64,000 nt of DNA from Mycobacterium ahvazicum (GTDB lineage Bacteria; Actinomycetota; Actinomycetes; Mycobacteriales; Mycobacteriaceae): positions 1,302,001 through 1,366,000 of the forward strand of contig NZ_FXEG02000003.1 in the NCBI RefSeq assembly GCF_900176255.2, read 5' to 3'. Numbering within the stretch: position 1 is the first letter of the stretch; each line of letters starts with the position of its first letter. Of this stretch, positions 8,338-16,616 are shown one piece after another. The position numbers and the translations under genes were made by a program. Under the pieces are notes generated by a model. The model saw only the letters and a program-made list of their open reading frames with translations. It searched no databases and was not told the DNA's origin.

Positions 8338-8882
8338 TGGCGCTACTTGGCCCGCTGCTGCGGGGTGTCCGCGCCGGTGCACAGCGAGGCCCGTTGTGCG
8401 GTGCTGACTTTGCAGCGCCCGAATCCATCACGGTCACCAGTGCGGCGTTCGCCGACGGCGCCGCGATGCCGTCATCCAGTGCGGGAAAGGGCGTGGGTGG
8501 GAACACCTCGCCGCCGCTGCACTGGGACGGCCTGCCGCCCGAGACCCGGCAGACCGTCCTCATCATCGACGACATCGATGTTCCGCTGCACCGCCCGCTG
8601 CTGCACACGGTCGCGCTGATCGAACCGTCACTTGACCGAGTCGCGGCGGGCGCGCTGCAGCCGGGAACGGCGGGGGTCCGGTTCATCCGCGCGGATCTGG
8701 GTCACCGCGGCTACGCCGGCCCGCGGCCGATTCCCGGCCACGGAGCGCATCACTACCGCTTCCAGTTGTTCGCGATCGATTCGCCGATTCCGGAAAATGT
8801 CAGTACCCCAAGGGCTCTATTGGCGGCAATGGCCGGGCATGTACTGGCCCGCGGCACACTCACCGGCACCTACGAGCGCTAG
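8337..8882 (+). CDS. PEBP family protein (YbhB/YbcL-like)
   Basis: Protein of 181 residues with the phosphatidylethanolamine-binding protein fold: SPPLHWDGLP, DDIDVPLHRP, LGHRGYAGPRPIPGHGAHHY and FQLFAID match the two conserved anion-pocket regions. Bacterial members have no settled function; they bind phosphorylated or carboxylated ligands, and some influence kinases in eukaryotes. The ATG overlaps the small-subunit stop (ATGA), so it is part of the same operon. Why a PEBP protein travels with a hydratase/lyase pathway is unclear; ligand binding or inhibition is possible. Confidence 0.78.
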   Translation: MALLGPLLRGVRAGAQRGPLCGADFAAPESITVTSAAFADGAAMPSSSAGKGVGGNTSPPLHWDGLPPETRQTVLIIDDIDVPLHRPLLHTVALIEPSLDRVAAGALQPGTAGVRFIRADLGHRGYAGPRPIPGHGAHHYRFQLFAIDSPIPENVSTPRALLAAMAGHVLARGTLTGTYER

Positions 8883-9006
8883 CCGGCGGCGGCCGCCGGA
8901 CTATGGCTGAGCTGCGGTTGGCAGTAACTGGCAGCGCCTGGCGTCGATCTGGCAGTGCTTTGCGAGCAACGTCGATGCCATCGGTAACCAACCAGAAAGG
9001 AACCTC

Positions 9007-9414
9007 ATGTCCGCCACCACTGTCGACCGCACAGGTACCCGCGACGGATTTCTTCGCCTCGCGATGCGCGCAGACGCCGCCATCAGCGGCGTGGCCGGCC
9101 TGGCCGGCGTCCCGCTGGCCGGTTGGCTGGCCGCGACATCGGGCACCACCACGGCGTTCGAGTACGGCATGGCCGGCTTCTTGATCAGTTACGGCGTGCT
9201 GGTGCTCTGGCTGGCCTCACTGCCATCGGTGCGCCGCGCCGGCATGGCCGTCGTGATCGGCAACCTGCTCTTCACGGTGGCCGCCGTCGCTCTCGTGCTC
9301 GCCGATGTCTTCCCGCTGACCACCTCGGGTGTGGTTCTCACCTTGGCATCCGGCATCTACACCCTGTTCTTCGCCGAGCTGCAATACCAGGGCTGGCGCC
9401 GCGCGCGGGCATAA
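9007..9414 (+). CDS. Small integral membrane protein, four helices, unknown function
   Basis: Protein of 135 residues. After a polar N-terminus (about 1-24) come four predicted membrane helices: about 27-45, 51-71, 77-97 and 101-121. It ends in a short basic tail WRRARA. No catalytic motif is visible. A good ribosome site (AAAGGAAC) precedes the ATG. It sits 124 bases after the PEBP gene and is convergent with nadE. I do not recognise the family beyond resembling small conserved actinobacterial membrane proteins. Confidence 0.7.
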   Translation: MSATTVDRTGTRDGFLRLAMRADAAISGVAGLAGVPLAGWLAATSGTTTAFEYGMAGFLISYGVLVLWLASLPSVRRAGMAVVIGNLLFTVAAVALVLADVFPLTTSGVVLTLASGIYTLFFAELQYQGWRRARA

Positions 9415-9467
9415 ACCCCGCCACAGCTCGGGCCCGCTCGGTCATATCCGGGGGGGCTTCGAGCCGG

Positions 9468-11510
9468 CTAGTCCTCGGGAACCTCACGGTCGATCTCGTC
9501 GAGCCAGATGCGCGCGGACATGTCCGACGGGGCGCGCCAGTCTCCTCGCGGCGACAGCGCGCCGCCGTGGGACACCTTGGGGCCGTTGGGCAGTGCCGAG
9601 CGTTTGAACTGACTGAATGAGTAGAACCGCTGCACGAAGATCTGCAGCCAGTGCCGGATCTCCTTGAGCTGATAGGACGGTCGCTTGTCCGCCGGGAATC
9701 CTGGCGGCCAGCTGCCCCGCTCGGGATCCATCCAGGCGTGCCAGGCCAGGAACGCGATCTTCGACGGCCGGAACCCATAGCGCAGTACGTGAAACAACGA
9801 AAAGTCTTGCAGGGCATAGGGTCCGACCTTGGCCTCGCTGCTCTGCAGTTCTTCCTCCTCGCCGGTGGGGACGAGTTCGGGAGTTATCTCGGTGTCGAGC
9901 ACCGACTGCAGCACCGCGTCGACGTCGGATTCGAACTGTCCCGACGAGATGACCCAGCGAATCAGATGCTGTATCAGTGTTTTCGGCACACCGGCGTTGA
10001 CGTTGTAGTGCGACATCTGGTCGCCGACGCCGTAGGTCGACCAGCCCAGGCCCAGCTCGGAGAGATCGCCGGTGCCCAGCACGATCCCGCCACGCTGATT
10101 GGCCAGCCGGAACAGGTAGTCGGTGCGCAATCCGGCCTGGACGTTTTCGAAGGTCACGTCGTAGACGCTCTCGCCGCGGGAGAACGGGTGATCCATCTCC
10201 TTGAGCATCAGCGCCGCCGTATCGCGGATGTCGATCTCGGCGAAAGTCACGCCGAGCGCGCGGCACAGCTCGACCGCGTTGCGTTTGGTGCGCTCACCCG
10301 TCGCAAACCCCGGCAGAGTGAAGGCCAGAATGTCGCTGCGCGGCCGGTTTTCGCGGTCCATCGCCCGCGCGGCAACGATCAGCGCGTGGGTGGAATCCAG
10401 CCCGCCGGAAATCCCGATGACGACCTTGGGGTAGCTCAGCGCACGCAGCCGCTGTTCGAGCCCGGAGACCTGGATGTTGTAGGCCTCGTAGCAATCCTGT
10501 TGCAGCCGTTGCGGGTCGGCGGGAACGAAGGGAAAACGCTCGATCGCTCTGCGTAATCCGACGTCGCCGGTCGGCGGGTCGAGCGGAAACTCGATGAGCC
10601 GAAACGTGTCCGTCAGGGACCGGTGATGTCGCCGGTTGTCGTCAAAAGTGCCCATGCGCAGCCGCTCCGAGCGCAGCAACTCGGTGTCGACGTCGGCGAC
10701 CGAACGTCGCTCTCCCTTGGGGAAGCGCTCGGATTCGGCGAGCAGCACCCCGTTTTCGAAGATCATCGTCTGCCCGTCCCAGGCCAGGTCGGTCGTCGAT
10801 TCGCCCTCGCCCGCGGCGGCGTAGATGTAGGCGGCCAGGCATCGCGACGACGCCGAGCGAGCCAGCAGCCGACGATCCTCGGCACGCCCGATCGTGATCG
10901 GGCTGCCGGACAAGTTGGCCAGCACCGTCGCACCCGCCAGCGCCGCTTGCGCGCTGGGCGGAATCGGCACGAACATGTCCTCGCAGATCTCGACGTGCAG
11001 GATGAAATCGGGATAGTCGGAGGCCACAAATAGCAGATCGGGCCCAAACGGCGCCTCGAACTCGCCGATCCGGATGATGCCGTGCTCGTCGTCACCGGGC
11101 GCGATCTGGCGGTGCTCGTAGAACTCGCGATAGGTGGGCAGGTAGGACTTGGGCGCCACTCCGAGCACGACGCCGCGGTGGATGACGACGGCAGTGTTGT
11201 AGATGCGCTGCCGGTAGCGCAGCGGGGCGCCGACCACCAAGATCGGCAGCAGGTCGTTGGATGCGGTGACGATGTCGGCCAGCGCGGTTTCGACGTCGTC
11301 GAGCAACAGGTCCTGCAGGACGATGTCCTCGATGGAGTACCCGGACAGCGTCAGCTCCGGGAAGACGGCCAGCGCGACACCCTCGTCGTGACACTGGGCG
11401 GCCAACCGCAACACCGAGGCCGCATTGGCTGCCGGATCGCCGATCGTGGTGTGGTGCGTGCACGCGGCAACCCGGACAAACCCCTGGCGGTAGCTGTTGT
11501 AGAAGTCCAT
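9468..11510 (-). CDS. nadE: Glutamine-dependent NAD+ synthetase
   Basis: Makes NAD+ from deamido-NAD+, ATP and glutamine in the last step of NAD synthesis. At 680 residues it has the two-domain form. The N-terminal nitrilase-like glutaminase has the triad E52, K121 and C176 (in HVEICEDMF), the same numbers as I recall for the M. tuberculosis enzyme. The C-terminal synthetase carries the ATP-binding SGGLDS loop at 368-373 and the GTGDLSELGLGW stretch further on. The gene corresponds to Rv2438c, is convergent with the small membrane protein and divergent from the hydrolase gene (58 bp gap). Confidence 0.95.
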   Translation of the reverse strand: MDFYNSYRQGFVRVAACTHHTTIGDPAANAASVLRLAAQCHDEGVALAVFPELTLSGYSIEDIVLQDLLLDDVETALADIVTASNDLLPILVVGAPLRYRQRIYNTAVVIHRGVVLGVAPKSYLPTYREFYEHRQIAPGDDEHGIIRIGEFEAPFGPDLLFVASDYPDFILHVEICEDMFVPIPPSAQAALAGATVLANLSGSPITIGRAEDRRLLARSASSRCLAAYIYAAAGEGESTTDLAWDGQTMIFENGVLLAESERFPKGERRSVADVDTELLRSERLRMGTFDDNRRHHRSLTDTFRLIEFPLDPPTGDVGLRRAIERFPFVPADPQRLQQDCYEAYNIQVSGLEQRLRALSYPKVVIGISGGLDSTHALIVAARAMDRENRPRSDILAFTLPGFATGERTKRNAVELCRALGVTFAEIDIRDTAALMLKEMDHPFSRGESVYDVTFENVQAGLRTDYLFRLANQRGGIVLGTGDLSELGLGWSTYGVGDQMSHYNVNAGVPKTLIQHLIRWVISSGQFESDVDAVLQSVLDTEITPELVPTGEEEELQSSEAKVGPYALQDFSLFHVLRYGFRPSKIAFLAWHAWMDPERGSWPPGFPADKRPSYQLKEIRHWLQIFVQRFYSFSQFKRSALPNGPKVSHGGALSPRGDWRAPSDMSARIWLDEIDREVPED

Positions 11511-11568
11511 CGCCCTCCCATTGTCGCCCGATCGGTGTTAACAAGCATGCGCCGGGTATCACCTCGAC

Positions 11569-12108
11569 ATGAGTGATACCGCTGTCCTGGTGGTCGACAT
11601 GATGAACAGCTATCAGCATCCCGACGCTGATCTCCTAATACCCAATGTCGGCAAGATCGTCGACCCGCTGACCGATGTGGTGCGCCGCGCACGCGAATCC
11701 GACGACGTAGACCTGATTTACGTCAACGACAACTACGGCGACTTCACCGCCGAGTTCACCGACCTCGTCGAATCCGCATGCCACGGCGCACGGCCCGAGC
11801 TGGTGGAGCCGATCGTGCCGGCCAAGGGCAGCCGGTTGCTGACCAAGGTCCGCCACAGCGCGTTCTATTCGACGTCGCTGGCGTATCTACTCAATCGCCT
11901 CGGCACCGAACGGCTGGTCCTGACCGGACAGGTCACCGAGCAGTGCATCCTCTACAGCGCGCTGGACGCCTATGTGCGGCATTTCCAGGTCGTCATTCCT
12001 ACGGATGCCGTCGCCCACATCGACGAAGAACTCGGCGCGGCGGCATGCAAGATGATGGAACGCAACATGTCTGCCGAGCTGACGACTGCGGCATACTGCC
12101 TCGGGTAG
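11569..12108 (+). CDS. Isochorismatase-like cysteine hydrolase
   Basis: Hydrolase of 179 residues in the isochorismatase superfamily. The catalytic triad is complete: D10 (VLVVDMMNSY), K93 (LLTKVRHSAF) and C126 (TGQVTEQCILYSA), with the usual non-proline cis peptide just before the cysteine. Members hydrolyse nicotinamide, N-carbamoyl compounds, isochorismate or other small amides; the exact substrate is not evident. Its position divergent to nadE would suit a role in nicotinamide or NAD turnover, but that is inference. It is outside the M. tuberculosis gene order. Confidence 0.82.
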   Translation: MSDTAVLVVDMMNSYQHPDADLLIPNVGKIVDPLTDVVRRARESDDVDLIYVNDNYGDFTAEFTDLVESACHGARPELVEPIVPAKGSRLLTKVRHSAFYSTSLAYLLNRLGTERLVLTGQVTEQCILYSALDAYVRHFQVVIPTDAVAHIDEELGAAACKMMERNMSAELTTAAYCLG

Positions 12109-12435
12109 GGAGCGTAGTTCGCATCAATTCGGTTGTGCCGAAACGGTATTCGGCTGACGCAATGTGGCAAATCGTCTGAAGCAGGCCTATGGGCGCCCGC
12201 GCCGGCCTGGCCTGCACGGACCAGCGTCATGTCTTCATCGTTGCGCAGCGTTGAACGGAATCGCAATCAGCGAACGAATGCTCCGCCCGCGATGAGGCGT
12301 GCGGGCGCACCCGAATGTTCTCTGCCTGAGAAATGAGAATGGCCTTAAGTACTGAGGCCCGGGTATTGCATTTCCTAGGTACGGGGCCGTCGCCCGATTT
12401 ATCGTGTTCTCGACCGTGGCTGCCGGGAGGCTGAA
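12109..12435. other. Intergenic stretch before the receptor kinase
   Basis: 327 bases without a convincing gene. A hairpin (GCCGAA, 12137-12142, with TTCGGC, 12149-12154) lies 28 bases after the hydrolase stop and could end transcription, but there is no T-run. The last bases hold the kinase ribosome site GGGAGG (12424-12429). Confidence 0.5.
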
Positions 12436-14373
12436 ATGGATGGGACCCCGTTCGGGCGGTACCGCTTGGTGGAGTTATTGGGCCGCGGTGGCATGGGCGA
12501 GGTGTGGCGCGCTCACGACACCGCAACCGACCGCATTGTCGCGATCAAACTCTTGCCCGCGTTCTTGTCCGACGATGAGGAGTTCCAACAGCGTTTCCGC
12601 CGGGAAGCCCACGCCGCTGCCCGGCTGAACAACCCGCACGTCATACCGATTCACAACTACGGCGAAATCGACGGCCAACTCTATGTCGACATGCGGCTCA
12701 TCGAGGGCCGCGATCTGCAGACCATATTGGCCGACGGGCCGCTGGATCCGGTACGCGCGGTACGCATCATCGAGCAAGTCGCCAATGCCCTGCAAGCGGC
12801 CCACCGGGTTGGGCTGCTGCACCGCGACATCAAACCCTCCAACATCCTGCTGGACCACGACGATTTCGCCTACCTGATCGACTTCGGCATCGCCCGCGCG
12901 ATCGAAGAAACACGAATGACCAAGTCCGGCGACACAATTGGCACCTTCCAATACATCGCACCCGAGCGTCTGGACGCCACCGCGCACGAAGACGCCCGCG
13001 CCGATATCTACTCGTTGGCGTGTGTGCTCTACGAATCCCTCACCGGCCAGCCACCTTTCCCCGGTAGCTCGGCGGCGCACCTGATCACCGCACACCTGAA
13101 CACCCCGCCGCCTCGACCCTCAACCACCCAACCTGACGTGCCCGCCGAAGTCGACGACGTGATCGCGACCGGGATGGCCAAAGATCCTGCACAGCGTTAT
13201 GCGACCACGGTGGAACTGGCCAACGCTGCTCGCGACGCGGTCACCGACCGCATCCACACGCCGACGGCCGGTGCCGCGCAGCCCGCCACCATGCTGGCAC
13301 CGGATCCCCGCCTGCCGGCCACCGCTTACGCGTCTTCGACCGCGCCCACCCAATTCGGTGCACCGGCCGACACCAGCTCGCCGCCGGCGCCACCCGCTGC
13401 GGACGGACGCAACCAGAGACGCCGGCGGATCGCGATGGTGGGCGGGGCGGTGGCCACCGCGGCCGTCGTGGTCGTCCTTGTCATCGCATTCACCAACCTC
13501 GGATCCTCCAAGCCACCCGACAACCCGAAGCCGGTCGCGGTTCCCAACACCGGCCCCTTCACCGGCGTCTACCGCGCCGACTTCGGCCCTTCGGCCACCA
13601 ATGGCAAGCCGGATGACGGAGGGACGCCGTCAACCGGGCAGTGGTCGGTCCGTTCGGTATGCCGCCAAACGGGCTGCATAGCAACAGCGACGGCAAACGG
13701 AGGGCCAACCCTGCAATCGTCGTTTGTGTTCGATGACTTCGGCGGACAGTGGCATGCGGTCGGCGCATACCCGGTGGCCTCGCCGCCACCAGGCGTGTCA
13801 GGCTTCGACGGCTGCCAGTTCCCCGCCGAATACTGGACGGTCATCACCGTGCAACAGCGACCTGACGGAACAGTGGCCGGCCAGTACCGTGCAACGGGCC
13901 CCCCCGAGTGCGAGACCGAGCGCACGGTCACCTTCACCCGGATCGGCGACGTCGATGTGAACACGCTCCCGGACCCGGCCGGCCTGCCCGCGCCTGTGGG
14001 GTCCCCGGCCAGCGCATTCCACGGCCGCTACCACGCGACGCAGACGCCACTGGACATTCACAAAACGGGCACCTGGGAACCCATCGTTGCGACAGACTGC
14101 TTGCGCACGGGCGAACGCTGCGTCAGCAAGGTCGGGTACGACGTCTACCACTTTTCGAACGGAAAATGGGTTTTCAACCTTGACACCAAGCGGACCTGCG
14201 AAAAATCGGAAACCAGGGACGCGACCAACTTCTATTGGGAATTCCCCTTGCCGCAGCCACCGCAAGACCCGATCACGCTGTTGACCGGACACGGCCACAA
14301 GCAGGTAAGCGGCACCGATAGCTGCGCCGGCTCGTATGACGAAAACGTGAAGTTCGAACGCACCGGCGACTGA
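12436..14373 (+). CDS. Receptor serine/threonine protein kinase, PknE-like, with duplicated ectodomain
   Basis: Membrane Ser/Thr kinase of 645 residues. The kinase domain (about 8-270) is intact: glycine loop GRGGMGEV 16-23, K38, HRD 129-131, DFG 149-151, APE 175-177. The stretch YGEIDGQLYVDMRLI is typical of the mycobacterial PknE group. A Pro/Ala/Thr-rich juxtamembrane segment (275-328) leads to one helix (about 332-353). The outer part has two similar lobes of about 120-130 residues (374-505 and 529-645), each starting F-x-G-x-Y, each with four cysteines (409, 414, 460, 492 and 555, 562, 588, 630), each ending in a V-x-F-x-R-x-G-D motif. It probably senses an extracellular signal. The secreted CHAP gene follows 87 bases later. 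Confidence 0.9.
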   Translation: MDGTPFGRYRLVELLGRGGMGEVWRAHDTATDRIVAIKLLPAFLSDDEEFQQRFRREAHAAARLNNPHVIPIHNYGEIDGQLYVDMRLIEGRDLQTILADGPLDPVRAVRIIEQVANALQAAHRVGLLHRDIKPSNILLDHDDFAYLIDFGIARAIEETRMTKSGDTIGTFQYIAPERLDATAHEDARADIYSLACVLYESLTGQPPFPGSSAAHLITAHLNTPPPRPSTTQPDVPAEVDDVIATGMAKDPAQRYATTVELANAARDAVTDRIHTPTAGAAQPATMLAPDPRLPATAYASSTAPTQFGAPADTSSPPAPPAADGRNQRRRRIAMVGGAVATAAVVVVLVIAFTNLGSSKPPDNPKPVAVPNTGPFTGVYRADFGPSATNGKPDDGGTPSTGQWSVRSVCRQTGCIATATANGGPTLQSSFVFDDFGGQWHAVGAYPVASPPPGVSGFDGCQFPAEYWTVITVQQRPDGTVAGQYRATGPPECETERTVTFTRIGDVDVNTLPDPAGLPAPVGSPASAFHGRYHATQTPLDIHKTGTWEPIVATDCLRTGERCVSKVGYDVYHFSNGKWVFNLDTKRTCEKSETRDATNFYWEFPLPQPPQDPITLLTGHGHKQVSGTDSCAGSYDENVKFERTGD

Positions 14374-14460
14374 CCGGTCGAAGCCGAAGCCGTGAAACGA
14401 ATTCTGATCTCGCCGCGATAACAGGAAGGTAACGGTTCGCCGGCCGGCGAGAGGACGCCC

Positions 14461-14958
14461 ATGAAGCGCACCGGAATCATGGCCGCAGTCGCCGTCAGCA
14501 GCGCCCTGTCGCTGGGAGCGTCCATGGCCCCGGCACCGGCCAGCGGAGACCCGGCAGCAAGCGTAGGCCGCACGATTGACCACAACCCCTTTAGCGGCGA
14601 CTACGAGGGGTACTGCACGTGGGGCGCCCAAGAACAGATTCACGCCCATACCGGCTACTACATCAAAGCGCTGACCGGAAACGCTGAAGACTGGGCCAAC
14701 CAAGCCCGAGCGGCAGGCTGGACGGTCAGCAACGATGCGCAGGCCCACTCGATCGCGGTCTTCAGCAGCGCGCTCGTCGGCGGCGTCGGACACGTCGCCT
14801 GGGTCGACGCTGTCGACGGCAATCGCCTCACGATCACCGAAATGAACATGGGTTACGGGGCCACCGCGGCCAACGGATTCCGAACCACGGGTTTCCACCA
14901 GTTCGACACGCGCAGCGTCGCACAGGCACCGGGAATGACCTACATCCTGATCCCATGA
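14461..14958 (+). CDS. Secreted CHAP-domain protein, putative peptidoglycan amidase/endopeptidase
   Basis: Protein of 165 residues with a Sec signal peptide (basic MKRTG, hydrophobic core to about 21, likely cut near 28). The rest is a CHAP domain: catalytic C52 in GYCTWGA, H111 in VGHVAWVD, and E127 in ITEMNM completing the triad. CHAP enzymes cut amide bonds in peptidoglycan cross-bridges or stems. It lies just after the receptor kinase on the same strand, so cell-wall cleavage and kinase sensing may be linked. GAGAGGAC precedes the ATG. It has no binding domain of its own. Confidence 0.85.
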   Translation: MKRTGIMAAVAVSSALSLGASMAPAPASGDPAASVGRTIDHNPFSGDYEGYCTWGAQEQIHAHTGYYIKALTGNAEDWANQARAAGWTVSNDAQAHSIAVFSSALVGGVGHVAWVDAVDGNRLTITEMNMGYGATAANGFRTTGFHQFDTRSVAQAPGMTYILIP

Positions 14959-15002
14959 ACGGGACCACGAAATATTCGACACGCCAACACATTCGGCCGC
15001 TG

Positions 15003-16496
15003 TCACTGGTACGTTTTGGCGCGCAGTGTCCGCTGCTCAGTGATTGGTCCGCAACGGATATCGAATCGCTCCCGCACCGTGTTGAGAACATGACGCTGCC
15101 GCTCGCGTTCGCGGCGATGCGTCAGCACGAACCGTGCCAGTCCCGGTAGGCGGCGCGGTAGCGGATACCACTTATCGAAATCAAGACCGTTCTCGCTGAA
15201 CACAGCTCTCGGGACGTTGTCGTAGATCAGGCTGAGGTTGTGTTGGACGAGCGCGAAAAGCACATACGGAAATGCCATCGGCGCCTTGTCCCTCAGTCCC
15301 CGCCAGTCGAGTTCATAAAGCGGAATCTGCGTGAGTTTGTCCAAGAACAGCAGATGCCCCAGGAAGTACCCCATGAATGCGGGCAAATGCAGCACAGCCG
15401 AACGCACGTTGATCGAAACGACTGCGCCGCTGGGTGAAACGTAGGGTTCGTAGGGGTAGTCATCGGTGACTTTGACGTAGCCCGTGCAGTTGACCACCCA
15501 GCTGCCCGGCTCGATCGTCTTCGTCGATCCGCTTCGGAGTAGCAACTCGGTCGTGCCGTTGCAATCGACGACATCTGCGAGATAGTCCATGACGACATCG
15601 TTGAGGCCGGCGGAGATCGTGTCGTTCTCCGCCTCCGATAACACTCCCAACACGAAGTTGTCCGATTGAGGTGTCAGGAACGTGCCGTGGGTCGCGCGGT
15701 ACCAATCCTGGACCTCCGATTCGTTGGTGCCGTCGAACCGGCGACTCAGCTGTGCGGCCAGGGTGCTCGGCACGGTGCCCGTCCACCACCTCCGGGGGCC
15801 ACTGGGTAACAGCCTGTCGCGGCTGGAGAAGAATGTTCCTCGGCCCGCGACCAGATTCACCTGGCGACCGGGGTAGGCCGTAATCAGTGCGTGCGCGGTG
15901 TCCATCGCGGTTTTCCCGCCACCAATGATCCACACCGGCGCACGGCTTTCCCTGATGTCGCCCGACCGGATGTCGCAATAGTCAGGCGACACCGAATGGA
16001 CCCGTTTGCTGGAGATGTCCAGAGGCTCGTTCGGCGTGACCGCCAGACCGAATGCCTTGATCAATCGCTTGGCCTCCACGACGAGCATCCGGCCGTCCGC
16101 AGCCCGGCAAGTGGCCCGCACGACTCCGTTCACTTCGTCGTGAGACTCGAATTCCCAGCCGAAGTACTCGTCGACCGGCACGCGTTCGGCTATCACGTCA
16201 ACGCAATAGCGAAGGTGGTCGAGCACCTCCCTTTTGGTCGCCAAGTGGGCGCGATCCTGGTCGAGGGTCCACTCGATATTGCCCGCGGTGAACATCGGAT
16301 GCGGTTGATGCAGGCGCACATACGAGTACACATCGACCCACATGCCGCCCGGACGCGGCCGACGATCGATCAGGATCACCTTCTGGTCCCGCGACAGGTA
16401 CCGGCTGGCCGCGAACAGAGCGTTCAGCCCGGCGATGCCGGCCCCGATGATGCAGAGGTCGCAGGTTTCCACCCGCGGGGACTGGGATTCGGACAT
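15003..16496 (-). CDS. Flavin-containing monooxygenase-like FAD/NAD(P) oxidoreductase
   Basis: Protein of 497 residues with two Rossmann motifs: FAD-binding IIGAGIAGLNA at about 16-26, and a second nucleotide-binding IIGGGKTAMDTAHA near 200. GGMWVDVYSYVRLHQPHP resembles the region after the FAD motif in flavin monooxygenases. It probably oxidises a small organic substrate with NADPH and O2, but I cannot name the substrate. The ATG at 16494-16496 has AAAGGCGGG upstream; the frame is open upstream, without homology. The gene is convergent with the CHAP gene. Confidence 0.8.
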   Translation of the reverse strand: MSESQSPRVETCDLCIIGAGIAGLNALFAASRYLSRDQKVILIDRRPRPGGMWVDVYSYVRLHQPHPMFTAGNIEWTLDQDRAHLATKREVLDHLRYCVDVIAERVPVDEYFGWEFESHDEVNGVVRATCRAADGRMLVVEAKRLIKAFGLAVTPNEPLDISSKRVHSVSPDYCDIRSGDIRESRAPVWIIGGGKTAMDTAHALITAYPGRQVNLVAGRGTFFSSRDRLLPSGPRRWWTGTVPSTLAAQLSRRFDGTNESEVQDWYRATHGTFLTPQSDNFVLGVLSEAENDTISAGLNDVVMDYLADVVDCNGTTELLLRSGSTKTIEPGSWVVNCTGYVKVTDDYPYEPYVSPSGAVVSINVRSAVLHLPAFMGYFLGHLLFLDKLTQIPLYELDWRGLRDKAPMAFPYVLFALVQHNLSLIYDNVPRAVFSENGLDFDKWYPLPRRLPGLARFVLTHRRERERQRHVLNTVRERFDIRCGPITEQRTLRAKTYQ

Positions 16497-16616
16497 GATC
16501 CCGCCTTTCCGTGCCGAGGCGTCAAGTATGGGTACGCACCCGCACTGCCGGGATGCGTAATCGACTACCCCACTAGCGCCGGCATCGCTGCACGATGAAC
16601 CCGTACTCTCGAATAC

